A stretch of 64,000 nucleotides of DNA from Trinickia sp. Y13. GTDB lineage: Bacteria; Pseudomonadota; Gammaproteobacteria; Burkholderiales; Burkholderiaceae. Position 1 is the first letter of the stretch. Each line of letters opens with the position of its first letter. The notes below the pieces were generated by a model that was not told where the DNA came from, ran no database searches, and saw only the letters and a list, made by a program, of their open reading frames with translations. Of this stretch, positions 46,876 through 56,699 are shown piece after piece. Made by a program: the position numbers and the translations under genes. The stretch spans positions 310,001 to 374,000 of the forward strand of contig NZ_JAKWFK010000001.1 in NCBI RefSeq assembly GCF_029522115.1, written 5' to 3'.

Positions 46876-48189
46876 TCAGCGCCCCGTATTCGGCGAGGGC
46901 ACGGCGCCGGAGAACCGAGGACCGCGCGTGCGGGCGGGCCGGCGCGCGGGCACGGCGGGCGCTACCGGCGTCGCACGACCCATGAAGGCCGGATACGTTT
47001 GCCGCACACGCGAGGCGAGCAGCAAGGAGATGACGAGCGCGATCGGCAGCATGTTCGAGGGCGTGGTCAAGCGGTGCTCCGTGGCCGACATCGCCAGCAG
47101 GCACACGGAGCCCAGCTCCGTGAAACGATACGCGACGAAATTGCGGCCATTTTCGCGCACCGAGGCCCAAGCGCCTTGTTGGCACCACCCGATCAGGCGC
47201 CAGTAAAACGTAATCATCAGCAAGAGGCCGACCACGCCGAGTTCCGCGAGGATGTTCAAGAACGAGTTGTGCGCGTGCGAATCGCTATGGTTCACCGTCA
47301 CGCCCACCGCTTGACCGAAGAGCCCGAAGTAGTGCACCACGTATGCGATCTGATCGTCGAACGAACCGAACCCCATGCCGAAGATCGGGCTTTGGCGGAA
47401 GTAAGACAGTGCGCGCGGCCAGAGCCACTCGTAGCGGATGCTCAGGTTGGCGACCTTTTCGTCCGGATTGGAGATGTTGAACTGATAGCCCATGTAATCG
47501 ACCGAGCCTTGCGTATGGAAGTACGCAATGAACAGCGATGCAGCGATGAGACCGCCCATGAGCGAGGCGAGCATCCAGCGTTTGCGTCCGAAGTATAGAT
47601 AGGGCATTAGCACTAGGATGCCGAACGCCGATCCGCGGCTATAGGTCGAGAACAACATCAAGGCATTGGCGCCCATCAACGCGAGCATGCCGCGGCTTCG
47701 CCTCATGGAATAGCAGGCGATGCCGAGGCACAGCAGCACGGCTAAGAACCCGCCCGCCGCATTACGCGCGATGAAGTAGCTGCCGAACGTGTCGGAGGGA
47801 TGGCGGAAAATCGTCAACAGCCCGTTCTGCGCGACATACCAGAGGTAATACGGAACGTTGACGAGCACCGCAAAGACATAGAACCGGCGCAAAACTTTGT
47901 TCAGATCCCATCGGTGCATGTAGACGCAACCGGCCAGAATCGGCGCGTAGGAAACGAAAAAGTTGCCGTCGTGACGATAAAAGTCGAATTCGGTGAACGA
48001 TTCAGGGTTGTAGTAGAGCGTAGAAAGCAAAGCGAACGCCGCGAAGGTCACGAGCGGCGCGATGAACGACGGGTAGCGGCGTCCGAAGAAACGCCACCCG
48101 CACAGCACCATCGGCGCGAAACCGATGGCGCTGATTGGAACGAAGTTCGTCACGCTGAAGATCAGCGCGATCATGGAGACGTAGGCCAC
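46876..48189 (-). CDS. O-antigen ligase/polymerase family protein (Wzy-like)
   Basis: 437 aa from a GTG with GAGGGAAAG upstream, 17 bases after the export-protein stop. About ten to twelve helices. The large periplasmic loop contains the Wzy_C-type stretch SPIFGMGFGSFDDQ and HSDSHAHNSFLNILAELGVVGL. The C-terminal 45 residues are Pro/Arg-rich. It probably polymerises the repeat units of the EPS at the periplasmic face. Confidence 0.8.
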   Translation of the reverse strand: MAYVSMIALIFSVTNFVPISAIGFAPMVLCGWRFFGRRYPSFIAPLVTFAAFALLSTLYYNPESFTEFDFYRHDGNFFVSYAPILAGCVYMHRWDLNKVLRRFYVFAVLVNVPYYLWYVAQNGLLTIFRHPSDTFGSYFIARNAAGGFLAVLLCLGIACYSMRRSRGMLALMGANALMLFSTYSRGSAFGILVLMPYLYFGRKRWMLASLMGGLIAASLFIAYFHTQGSVDYMGYQFNISNPDEKVANLSIRYEWLWPRALSYFRQSPIFGMGFGSFDDQIAYVVHYFGLFGQAVGVTVNHSDSHAHNSFLNILAELGVVGLLLMITFYWRLIGWCQQGAWASVRENGRNFVAYRFTELGSVCLLAMSATEHRLTTPSNMLPIALVISLLLASRVRQTYPAFMGRATPVAPAVPARRPARTRGPRFSGAVPSPNTGR

Positions 48190-48206
48190 GCTCGCTTTCC
48201 CTCGGC

Positions 48207-49391
48207 TTATTTGGTCACGATCGCAGCCGTCAAGCCGGCGTTGAGCGCGGGCAACAGCAGGCTCAACACGCGGTTGAAGCGGACGAGCGGGCCATTGTCG
48301 ACGTACACCACGTCCTTGGGCTGCAGGTTGAACTGATTGGCGAGCAGCATCGAGACGGGCGAACTCGAGTCGAGGTGATAGACGAGCGGCTTGCCGTTCT
48401 CTTGGCGAATCACGTACAGCTGCCTCGCATTGGACGTGCCTTGGTTGATGAAGCCGGCTTGGCTCAGCGCCTCGGCCAGCGTGAGCTTGCCGTCGGAGGT
48501 TGGCGTCGCGGCGATCGGCTTGGCCACTTCGCCCATGACGTAAGCCGTATTGTCGTCGCGCGTGCTCACGCGCAGCATGTCACCGGGCTGCAGCATGATG
48601 TCCTGCGGGTTCTTGCCGAGCGCCATCATCTGCGTGAGATTGATCGGGTAGGACGTGCCGTTGCGGGTGAGCGTCAGATGCGCCCGATCGGCGTTCGCGG
48701 TAAAGCCGCCCGCACGGTTCACGGCTTCGGTCAACGTCATCGGAATGTCGTTGATCGATTGGCCGCCGGGGGCGCGCACTTCGCCGTCGACGTACACCTG
48801 CGCCGACCGGTACGACGCCACGCGAACGGTCACTTGCGGCTCGCGGAACTGCTTGGCCAGATCCGACCTCACCTCGCGCCGTACCTGCTCGACCGTTTTG
48901 CCGGCCGCGTGAATCGGGTGCGACAGGTAGGGGAAGTCGAGGTTGCCTTGGCCGTCGACGACGAAGCCCTGGGCGGGATCGCTCGTTTTAGACGTTTGCG
49001 ATTGCTGACCGAGTGCGGCCGCCAGCTCGGGGTGATCCCAAACGGTGATCTGCAACACGTCGCCCGGGCCTAGCTTGTACGGGCCGGGCTTGGCGAACAA
49101 GTCGAGCTGATTGGCGATTTGCATTTGGCTCGTGCCGCCTTGAAGCCGTTTGATCAGGTTCAAGTCGATCGGCTGAATCGGAATCTGCTCCGCGGTTTGC
49201 ACCGCGCCGTCGGGTGTCGACGAGACGGGCAGAGTAGGGGGCGTCTCCATATGCTGACCGGGAACGATCGAGCACGCGGCGAGCAGCGTCGACAGCGCGG
49301 TGAGAGCCGTCGTGCAGCGTCTGGCGGCGCGCGTGCGCGTCGCATTGCCGTTACTTGCGTTCGGGTCGAGCAATCGTAATGAGTTTTTCAT
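48207..49391 (-). CDS. Polysaccharide export protein (Wza/BceE-like outer-membrane lipoprotein)
   Basis: 394 aa from the ATG at 49391. A signal with lipobox LLAAC is followed by a Poly_export domain (PGPYKLGPGDVLQITVWDHPEL) and SLBB repeats (VYVDGEVRAPGGQSI, AYVMGEVAKPIA). It forms the outer-membrane channel for capsule or EPS. Downstream of the initiating transferase and upstream of the polymerase, in one minus-strand operon. Confidence 0.9.
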   Translation of the reverse strand: MKNSLRLLDPNASNGNATRTRAARRCTTALTALSTLLAACSIVPGQHMETPPTLPVSSTPDGAVQTAEQIPIQPIDLNLIKRLQGGTSQMQIANQLDLFAKPGPYKLGPGDVLQITVWDHPELAAALGQQSQTSKTSDPAQGFVVDGQGNLDFPYLSHPIHAAGKTVEQVRREVRSDLAKQFREPQVTVRVASYRSAQVYVDGEVRAPGGQSINDIPMTLTEAVNRAGGFTANADRAHLTLTRNGTSYPINLTQMMALGKNPQDIMLQPGDMLRVSTRDDNTAYVMGEVAKPIAATPTSDGKLTLAEALSQAGFINQGTSNARQLYVIRQENGKPLVYHLDSSSPVSMLLANQFNLQPKDVVYVDNGPLVRFNRVLSLLLPALNAGLTAAIVTK

Positions 49392-49423
49392 TGTCCGCAC
49401 TCCATGCTTCAGTAGGCGTTGCT

Positions 49424-50806
49424 TCAGTACGCATTGGTATGACGTAGGCCCTTGAAGATCGTCGCGAGGATGATCCGCATATCGAGCCGGAAGGACCAGT
49501 TGCGTAGGTAATAAAGATCGTGGGCGACGCGCTGCTCCATTTTTTCCACTCGCTCCGTCTCGCCGCGGAAACCGTTGACTTGCGCCCAGCCCGTGATGCC
49601 CGGTTTGATGCGGTAGCGATGGATATAGCCCTGAACGATCGGTTGATAAAGATTGTCGTGCTCGATGGCGTGCGGGCGCGGTCCCACGACCGACATTTCG
49701 CCTTTCAGCACGTTGATGAACTGCGGAAGCTCGTCCATGCTGGTGCGGCGCAGGAAAGCACCCACTCGCGTCACGCGCGGGTCGCCGCGCTTGGCCTGCT
49801 CGAGCACGCCGTCCTTCGGTTGATGCACGCGCATGGAGCGGAATTTGTAGATCTCGAAGACGCGCCCGTCCACGCCTTTGCGACGTTGCTTGAAGAAGAC
49901 CGGCCCCTCCGAGCTGAGCTTGACCGCAATGGCGATAGCGATCATGACGGGCGCCAACGCGATCAACGCCGCGGTGGCGAACAAACGATCGAACAGTTCC
50001 TTCTTGATGAGCGCTGCCGGCGGCACGGGCGACGCAATCAGGTTGATCGTCGGCAGCCCCAACAAATTCGTCACGCTTCCTTCGAACAGGGACAACATGC
50101 GCACGTCGGGCATGAAGCGGATATTGATGAGGTCGTTGCGAAATTCGTTGACGACGTCCATGATCGCCGCATCCTCCGCCAATGGCAGCGCGAGCCACAG
50201 TTCGTCCAGCTCGTGCTCGCGCACGAATGCGGCGAACGCGGCGCGGTCGTCGTACACGGGAATCTCGGGGTGCGCGATCGGCGTGCCGCCCGAGTTGATG
50301 TTGTAGATCGCCGCCGCGCGAAAACCCGTGGTGGGCGAGGTTTCGATCTTGCGGATCAGATCGTCGCAGTGCGCGCCGCATCCAACGATGGCCACCTGGT
50401 GCAAGTTCATGCCGGCCGTGCGCATGCGGGCGAGCACCGCATGCATCCAGAGCCGGCCCGCGATCATGACGAGCCCGGAGATCACCGTCCAATAGCCGAA
50501 CCACAGGCGCGACACGAGATTGACCATGTGCAACGAGAACATGAGCGCCATCGCGCCCACCTGAACCAGCGCCCAGGCCAATGCGACTTGCCGCACGAGC
50601 GCTCGCTTGGAGCGGCCGCGCCACGACTCGTAGACGCCGAACGAAGGGAACACGACCAGCGACAACGCGGCCGAGAAGGCGACGAAAGCCCAGTAGAGCC
50701 GCGCGTCGGCCACGCCTTCGAATCGCAATTGCGATGCGATCAGGGCGCCCAGCGCGATGATGCCGACGTCGAATACGCGCGCCCAAAGATCTTGCAGTCC
50801 TCGCAT
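49424..50806 (-). CDS. Undecaprenyl-phosphate glucose phosphotransferase (WcaJ/BceB type)
   Basis: 460 aa from the ATG at 50806 with a GTGAGGAA ribosome site. Four N-terminal helices and a CoA-binding-like domain ([17 protein letters not shown]) precede the catalytic sugar-transferase domain ([46 protein letters not shown]). It loads the first sugar phosphate on undecaprenyl phosphate and starts EPS synthesis. Confidence 0.92.
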   Translation of the reverse strand: MRGLQDLWARVFDVGIIALGALIASQLRFEGVADARLYWAFVAFSAALSLVVFPSFGVYESWRGRSKRALVRQVALAWALVQVGAMALMFSLHMVNLVSRLWFGYWTVISGLVMIAGRLWMHAVLARMRTAGMNLHQVAIVGCGAHCDDLIRKIETSPTTGFRAAAIYNINSGGTPIAHPEIPVYDDRAAFAAFVREHELDELWLALPLAEDAAIMDVVNEFRNDLINIRFMPDVRMLSLFEGSVTNLLGLPTINLIASPVPPAALIKKELFDRLFATAALIALAPVMIAIAIAVKLSSEGPVFFKQRRKGVDGRVFEIYKFRSMRVHQPKDGVLEQAKRGDPRVTRVGAFLRRTSMDELPQFINVLKGEMSVVGPRPHAIEHDNLYQPIVQGYIHRYRIKPGITGWAQVNGFRGETERVEKMEQRVAHDLYYLRNWSFRLDMRIILATIFKGLRHTNAY

Positions 50807-50997
50807 TTCCTCACTCCCAGTCGTTGTTCGTTCGTTCGTCCGCGATCGCATGCCGCGCTCTAGGCGTTGCGTTCGCGAAGCCATTCACGCTCGCCAAGAG
50901 TCGATCGACGATGCGATAGGTAAGAAAAGCGTCAAACATGTCCTCCCGAGCAATGACGCGTGCCCTGGGCGGCCCGATGCGCCCGGCGCCGCCCGCG

Positions 50998-51954
50998 TCA
51001 CTGGCTCAAAGCGTGTTTGCGATAGACGGTGGGCGACACGCCGTACCGCTTTCTGAATAGGCGTCCCAAGCGATCGCCGTTGCCCATGCCGCAGCGGCGG
51101 GCGATTTTGTCGACCGGCAGCTTGGTGCCGACGAGCATGGCGCAGATCGCTTCGAATCGGAGCTGCATCAAGTACTCGAGCGGCGTGACCCCGAACTCGC
51201 TCTTGAAGCGCCGCAAATAGTTGCGCACGCTCATGGCGGCGACGGCGGCGGCGTCCGATACGGAAATGTCGCTGCCGAAGTTCTCGCGCATCCAGCGCGT
51301 GGACTCGTGAATCTTGTCGACGGTGGTGTTCAGGTTCGGCGTTTCGCTGCGCGCTTTCACAACCTCGCCCACCGATGGCGGCAGGCTGCTCGCGATGCGC
51401 AGCGACATGTCTTCGCCGTGATCCGAGGCGATCTGCGTCAGCGCCATTTGCGCGGCTTTTTGATTCAGCGCCCAAGCCGGCATCGAGCCCGAGCCGATCC
51501 AAAACACCGGCACGTTCGGCCGCGAGTGCGCCATGTCCACGCCGAACGCGGACGCATGCCGCGCAGCGGCCGCGTGAGCGGGCGAGCCGGACCCGGAGAG
51601 CCAGCGCGCGAGCTGCACGTCGAAGCCCGATGTCACACGCACGTCGTTACTTGCGACGTATAACGCGTGAAAGTCGCCGACCGAGTAGGAATCCAGGCGC
51701 TGCGTCATGACGGCGATCGAGGACGAGCTCGTTACCGGGCCGCCGAGCTTGGAGAGCAAGGACACCCGGTAAGGAGGTTGATTGCTCGAGAAGCGCATCA
51801 GGGCGTTGGCCAATTGAAAGACTTCGCTGATCACACCTGTCGTGAACAGGCAGTGACCGTCGAAGATGAGGATCCCGATATGGCGCGCGTCGGCTAGCGA
51901 GGTCATTTCTCGCCGCATGACGTGCGGTGTAGTAAAGACAGTGGCGCGATCCAC
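50998..51954 (-). CDS. AraC-family regulator with GATase1/DJ-1-like domain
   Basis: About 318 aa. Residues 10-190 form a DJ-1/PfpI-like domain (IGILIFDGHCLFTTGVISEVFQLA) lacking an obvious catalytic Cys. The C-terminal 100 residues form two AraC helix-turn-helix units (AAVAAMSVRNYLRRFKSEFGVTPLEYL). The chosen GTG start has GGGAGGA upstream; ATGs at 51972 or 51981 are alternatives. It lies between the two divergent EPS operons and may control them. Confidence 0.85.
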   Translation of the reverse strand: MDRATVFTTPHVMRREMTSLADARHIGILIFDGHCLFTTGVISEVFQLANALMRFSSNQPPYRVSLLSKLGGPVTSSSSIAVMTQRLDSYSVGDFHALYVASNDVRVTSGFDVQLARWLSGSGSPAHAAAARHASAFGVDMAHSRPNVPVFWIGSGSMPAWALNQKAAQMALTQIASDHGEDMSLRIASSLPPSVGEVVKARSETPNLNTTVDKIHESTRWMRENFGSDISVSDAAAVAAMSVRNYLRRFKSEFGVTPLEYLMQLRFEAICAMLVGTKLPVDKIARRCGMGNGDRLGRLFRKRYGVSPTVYRKHALSQ

Positions 51955-52483
51955 GAAGCATTCCTCCCGCATGGTGAACACGATGAGTGTTGCGGTGCAT
52001 CATCGTAATCATCATGATGCCATGTCGATTTTTGGAGAAAAACCTGGCGAAAATAGCCGTGTATTTGGCGCGAGTGGTCGGATCGAAGAAAGTTAATCGC
52101 TGAAGTATTTTTTATATTTTTGTTATAAAAATTTACAAACTCCCATTTTTTTTGTGCACCCCTTCGGAACCGTTGGGGTCAGGGCTGGCGGCCTTCCGCT
52201 GGCGGGTTCGGTAAAAAATATCGCCCTTTAATCAGAAATATTGCCATTCCGAATAATTGCACCGGGCTGCCATTTACCGATCTTAAGCCTTCATGCATTC
52301 GTAATGTTTGTCGGGCTTCGCCCAAATCCGCCAACACATCGGCCTTTTGCGACCTTCGGGATTACGCATGAAGTTGACTCGCTATGCTTCACAGCAACAT
52401 GAGCCGAAGCGGTCGGCGATACGCTCTTTTGCGCAACGCTCGCCGCCTCTTCATGCATTCGGACCCATTAGGAGAACAAGCAG
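51955..52483. other. Divergent EPS promoter region
   Basis: About 530 bases. An AT-rich stretch of roughly 60 bases (52095-52155) could be a regulator or silencer site. The 12-base word TTCATGCATTCG occurs at 52290-52301 and 52450-52461. The manC ribosome site AGGAGA is at the right edge. No gene is seen. Confidence 0.5.
52290..52461. repeat. Two direct copies of TTCATGCATTCG
   Basis: Identical 12-base words at 52290-52301 and 52450-52461, spaced 160 bases, in the promoter region of the EPS operon. They may be sites for a regulator. No experimental tie. Confidence 0.35.
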
Positions 52484-54016
52484 ATGAGTACTCCTGTTGA
52501 AACGAGGGAGCGACCGCGTAAGGTCGGGGCGGTGACGCAATTGCGCGCACCGCACACCGTGGCGCCACAGTCGGCGCTGCGCACGCGGGCCGTCGTGCTC
52601 GCGGGTGGCTCGGGCACCCGGCTCTGGCCGCTCTCGCGCAAGCATTTTCCCAAACAACTGGTCGACGTGCTCGGCGCCGGCTCGCTGCTGCAAATGACGG
52701 TGCAGAGGCTGCAGCGGCTCGCCGATGTTGAACTGCGCATCGACGACTCCCCGATCATCGTCTGCGGCTCCGAGCACCGCGCCATCAGCGCGCAGCAAAT
52801 GGAGCAACTCGGGGTGGGCGCGCAGTTCATCATCGAGCCGACCGGGCGCAACACGGCGCCAGCGCTCTCGCTCGCGGCCATGCATGCGCTCGCGGATGGC
52901 GGCGACGCCGTGCTCGTCGTGATGCCTGCCGATCATATGATCGGTGACGTGGCCGCGTTCCAGCGCGCCGTTGCCGTGGCCGCGCGTCATGCCGAGCGGG
53001 GTGCGATCGTCACGCTCGGCATTCGGCCGACGCGCGCTGAAACCGGCTACGGTTATATCGAGCCGGGCGATGAGATCGGCGATGCTCGCAAAATTGCCCG
53101 TTTCGTCGAAAAGCCGCCGCTCGAAGTGGCGCGTTCCTACCTGGCCTCGGGCAAATACTTCTGGAATAGCGGCATCTTCGTATTGCGTGCGAGCGTTTGG
53201 CTCTCGACGTTGCAGCAGATGCAACCTGAAACGTTCGCGGCCTGCGCTGCCGCCTACGAAGCAGGAGAGGATAGCGCAACCGGCTACAAGCCGAACGAAC
53301 CATTGTTCGCCGACGTGCCCTCCGATTCGATCGACTACGCCGTGATGGAAAACCTCACGCGCGGCGGCGGCGTCGAAGGCGTGGTCGTTCCGCTCGATGC
53401 GGCATGGTCCGATTTGGGCTCGTGGGATTCGGTGTGGGATGCGCTCGGCAAGGACGCGAGCGGCAACGTCGCCTCGGGCCGTGTGCTGATGGAAGACGCG
53501 CAATCGTGTTACGTGCGCGCCGAGAGCCGGCTCGTGACCTGCGTGGGCGTGTCCGATCTCGTCGTCGTCGAAACGGCGGATGCCGTGCTCGTCGTCGATC
53601 GCTCGCGCGTGCAGGACGTCAAGCGCATCGTCGGGCGCATCGCCGATCAGCAGGGGCCGGAGGTCGACGCCCATCGCAAGGTGCAGCGGCCGTGGGGCTG
53701 TTACGACTCGATCGACAAGGGCGAGCGTTTTCAGGTGAAGCACATCGTGGTCGAGGCCGGGGCGCAATTGTCGCTGCAGCTTCACCATCATCGCGCCGAG
53801 CATTGGATCGTCGTACGCGGCACGGCTCTCGTCACGCGTGGCGAAGAGCAGTTCCTGCTCGGAGAAAATCAATCGACGTATATTCCGCTCGGCGTCAAGC
53901 ATCGGCTCGAAAACCCCGGGAAGGTGGCGCTCGAATTGATCGAAGTTCAATCGGGCGCCTATCTCGGCGAGGACGACATCGTCCGCTTCGAGGATGTCTA
54001 CGGACGCGCTAGTTGA
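52484..54016 (+). CDS. manC: Mannose-1-phosphate guanylyltransferase/mannose-6-phosphate isomerase (ManC/BceA type)
   Basis: 510 aa, bifunctional. The nucleotidyltransferase signature AGGSGTRLWPLSRKHFPKQ starts near residue 40. FVEKPP and NSGIFV follow. The C-terminal cupin isomerase domain contains GAQLSLQLHHHRAEHW and YIPLGVKHRLENPG. It makes GDP-mannose, a precursor of the EPS. Ribosome site AGGAGA. Confidence 0.93.
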   Translation: MSTPVETRERPRKVGAVTQLRAPHTVAPQSALRTRAVVLAGGSGTRLWPLSRKHFPKQLVDVLGAGSLLQMTVQRLQRLADVELRIDDSPIIVCGSEHRAISAQQMEQLGVGAQFIIEPTGRNTAPALSLAAMHALADGGDAVLVVMPADHMIGDVAAFQRAVAVAARHAERGAIVTLGIRPTRAETGYGYIEPGDEIGDARKIARFVEKPPLEVARSYLASGKYFWNSGIFVLRASVWLSTLQQMQPETFAACAAAYEAGEDSATGYKPNEPLFADVPSDSIDYAVMENLTRGGGVEGVVVPLDAAWSDLGSWDSVWDALGKDASGNVASGRVLMEDAQSCYVRAESRLVTCVGVSDLVVVETADAVLVVDRSRVQDVKRIVGRIADQQGPEVDAHRKVQRPWGCYDSIDKGERFQVKHIVVEAGAQLSLQLHHHRAEHWIVVRGTALVTRGEEQFLLGENQSTYIPLGVKHRLENPGKVALELIEVQSGAYLGEDDIVRFEDVYGRAS

Positions 54017-54102
54017 TGGCGGCGGCCGCGCGCAGCGATTGCGAGCGGCCGCGGCATGTTTGCCGGCGGAGCATACGTGGCAACCGTTTTTGAACTCGAT
54101 CC

Positions 54103-54276
54103 ATGAACGTTTATGACGCTGCGCTGGAGCATGTCCGCAATTCGATCGGGACCGCGGAGGTGCTGGGACTGAAGTCCTGCGCGATTCTCGTCTCCGATCT
54201 AAAGCTCTTGCTCGAAGTGCTGGAAGAGGCGGTGCGCAACCAGCAGCCGGGCTCGCAACAACAGAAGGCGCAATGA
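54103..54276 (+). CDS. Small 57-aa protein between manC and the tyrosine kinase gene
   Basis: The frame starts ATG AAC GTT and encodes MNVYDAALEHVRNSIGTAEV followed by 37 more residues, including CAILVSDLKLLLEVLEEAV. It is mostly amphipathic helix ending in a Gln-rich tail. Codon use resembles the neighbours and it lies in the gap of an operon. A partner or regulator of the kinase is possible; function unknown. Confidence 0.6.
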   Translation: MNVYDAALEHVRNSIGTAEVLGLKSCAILVSDLKLLLEVLEEAVRNQQPGSQQQKAQ

Positions 54277-54322
54277 AAGCGGACGCGATCCACACAACGC
54301 TACATTTTCGAGGACGACGCCA

Positions 54323-56644
54323 GTGAACGATTTGGCTCTCAACTCTCTCTACGTGCAAACAGGAGGCGAACGCAGCCAACTGTCTGCGCGCGACCTATTG
54401 AAGCTGCTGCGCGACCACATGTTCGAGGTGCTCGGGGTGGCGCTGGCCGTGACGGCGCTCGCCGTCGCGTACCTGTTCGTTGCGACGCCCGAGTACGAGG
54501 CCGATGTGCTCGTGCGGGTCGATCCGCCCGAACCGAACGCACTCGGCATTTCCTCGCAGGCGCCGCAGGTTGCGCCGCCTGCGCCGTCGCCCTCGGCTGA
54601 AATCGCGATCATGCAGAGCCGCTCCGTGCTCGAGCCGATCATCAACCGTTATCGCTTCGACGTGACGATCACGCCGAAGACGCTGCCGGTTATCGGCAAC
54701 CTGGCGCAAAAGCTCGCCAAGCCGGGCCAGCCGGCCCGCGCGTGGTTCGGCATGAGTTCGTATGCGTGGGGTGGCGAGAAGGTGCATATCGGCCAGCTCG
54801 ACGTGCCGCCCTCGCTCGAGGAGCGCAAGCTGACGCTGACCGCGCTCGACGGCGGCCGCTACGAGCTGCGCGGCCCGGGCGGCGAAGCGATCTTGACCGG
54901 CCAAATCGGCACGCTCGCGCGTTCGAGCGATGGCGTGTCGATGCTCGTGACCGAGCTGGCGGCGCGTCCCGGCACGCAGTTCGAAGTGAAGCACTGGGCC
55001 ATGCTCGATGCGATCAAGCGCTTCACCAAGGATTTGAAGGTGAGCGACAAGGTCAAGGACACGGGCCTCGTCGAAATCACGTATTCGGATCGTCATCCCG
55101 AGAAGGCGGCGGAAGTGGCCAACGCCATCTCGCAGCAGTACATGCTGACGGCCGTTGCCGCGAAGCAGCGCAACGACAGTTCGACGTTGGCGTTCATCAA
55201 CAAGGAGCTGCCGCGTCTGCATGCCGAGTTGGACAAAGCCGAGCAGGCGTTGTCGAGCTTTCAGACGAAGTCCCAATCGATGCAGCCGACGAGCGAAGCG
55301 CAAGCGTACTTGCAAGGCGGTATCGACTTCGATCGCCGCATCGCCGATCTGCAGATCCAACGCACGCAGTTGCTCGATCGCTACACGCCCGATAGCCGTT
55401 GGGTGCGCAACATCGACGAGCAGCTCGGCCAACTGCGCGCGCAAAAGGCCGCGTTCGACTCGCGCTTTGCGGCGATGCCCTCTTCCGAGCGTAAGAACGT
55501 CGACCTCACGCGCGATGCCAAGGTGGCCGAGCAGGTGTACCTCGGCATGATGCAAAAGGCCGAAGAGCTGTCCGTGCGCCGCGCCAGCACCACGGGCGGC
55601 GCGCATATCGTCGACGCAGCGGTGGTGCCGTTCCGTCCTGTCAAGCCCGATCCGCTTATCGTGCTGCCCGGCGGCGTAGTGCTCGGTTTGTTGCTCGGCG
55701 TGTCGACGGTTTTCGTGCGGCGCCACGTGTTGATGGGCGTGACCGATCCGCTGTTCGTCGAAGCGCGCCTGGGCGTGCCGTTGATGGGCGAGGTGCTGTA
55801 CAGCCAACAGCAAGCGCGCCTGGATCAAGAGATCGGTGCGCTGCAGCGGCGCTCGCTGTCCTCGCGCAGTGCGGTGCCCGGCCTGCCGTCGCGCGTGCAA
55901 AATGCCGCGCCGGCGGACGGACGCGTAGTCGCCACGGGCGGCGGGGTGTCGAAGGTGCTCGCCGATCGCTACCCCGACGATCCGTCGATCGAAGCATTGC
56001 GCAGCGTGCGCACGTCGCTCTCGCTCGACCTGGCCCACGCGCCCAACAACATCGTCATGATGGCGGGGCCGACCCCGGCGGCCGGCAAGAGCTTCGTCGC
56101 GGCCAACATGGCCGTGCTGCACGCCGAAGTCGGATCGCGCGTCCTGCTGATCGACGCCGATATGCGCGCCGGTCATTTGGCTTACTACTTCGGCCAACCC
56201 AATCGCGGCGGCTTGTCCGAAGTACTCAAGGGGGCGATGCAGCCGCACGAAGCGTTGCGCCGCACGAGCGTGGAAGGGTTGACGCTGCTCTCTTGCGGCA
56301 GCCGCATCGCGAACCCCGCAGCGCTTTTGATGCGCCACAACTTCCGCGAACTGCTGCAGCGATTCTCACAAGAGTTCGATCTCGTCATCGTCGATACGCC
56401 GCCGTTCCTGGTCGTGACCGACGCGGCCATCATCGCGGGCGACGCGGGCGCCACCGTGCTCGTGCTGCGCTCGGGCATGCAAAGCGAGGAGGAGATCGCG
56501 GAAACGATTCGCAAGCTCGAACGCTCCGAGGCGCGCGTCACGGGTGCGGTGTTCAATGCGATCCCGCTGTCTCGCAGCCATCGCTACTACGGCTATTACG
56601 GCTCGGGCGACGACATGGAGCCGATGTTCGACGCGACGGCGTGA
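54323..56644 (+). CDS. Polysaccharide co-polymerase tyrosine autokinase (Wzc/BceF type)
   Basis: 773 aa from a GTG. It has two membrane helices flanking a Wzz/GNVR periplasmic domain with long coiled helices, then a cytosolic BY-kinase domain. Walker A is GPTPAAGKSF, Walker A' is VLLIDADMR, Walker B is VIVDTPP. The C-terminus SRSHRYYGYYGSG is the tyrosine cluster. It controls EPS chain length and export together with the Wza-type channel. Confidence 0.92.
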   Translation: MNDLALNSLYVQTGGERSQLSARDLLKLLRDHMFEVLGVALAVTALAVAYLFVATPEYEADVLVRVDPPEPNALGISSQAPQVAPPAPSPSAEIAIMQSRSVLEPIINRYRFDVTITPKTLPVIGNLAQKLAKPGQPARAWFGMSSYAWGGEKVHIGQLDVPPSLEERKLTLTALDGGRYELRGPGGEAILTGQIGTLARSSDGVSMLVTELAARPGTQFEVKHWAMLDAIKRFTKDLKVSDKVKDTGLVEITYSDRHPEKAAEVANAISQQYMLTAVAAKQRNDSSTLAFINKELPRLHAELDKAEQALSSFQTKSQSMQPTSEAQAYLQGGIDFDRRIADLQIQRTQLLDRYTPDSRWVRNIDEQLGQLRAQKAAFDSRFAAMPSSERKNVDLTRDAKVAEQVYLGMMQKAEELSVRRASTTGGAHIVDAAVVPFRPVKPDPLIVLPGGVVLGLLLGVSTVFVRRHVLMGVTDPLFVEARLGVPLMGEVLYSQQQARLDQEIGALQRRSLSSRSAVPGLPSRVQNAAPADGRVVATGGGVSKVLADRYPDDPSIEALRSVRTSLSLDLAHAPNNIVMMAGPTPAAGKSFVAANMAVLHAEVGSRVLLIDADMRAGHLAYYFGQPNRGGLSEVLKGAMQPHEALRRTSVEGLTLLSCGSRIANPAALLMRHNFRELLQRFSQEFDLVIVDTPPFLVVTDAAIIAGDAGATVLVLRSGMQSEEEIAETIRKLERSEARVTGAVFNAIPLSRSHRYYGYYGSGDDMEPMFDATA

Positions 56645-56650
56645 CGTCGA

Positions 56651-56690
56651 AGGCCGCGCGTTGCGCGCGGCCGCCTCGACTCGTTTTTTC
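56651..56690 (+). terminator. Hairpin with T tract between kinase and glycosyltransferase
   Basis: GGCCGCGCG-TTG-CGCGCGGCC (56652-56672) is a strong stem, and TTTTTT follows 11 bases later. The T tract is too distant for a standard terminator, so it may attenuate rather than stop the operon. Confidence 0.4.
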
Positions 56691-56699
56691 GGGAGAACT

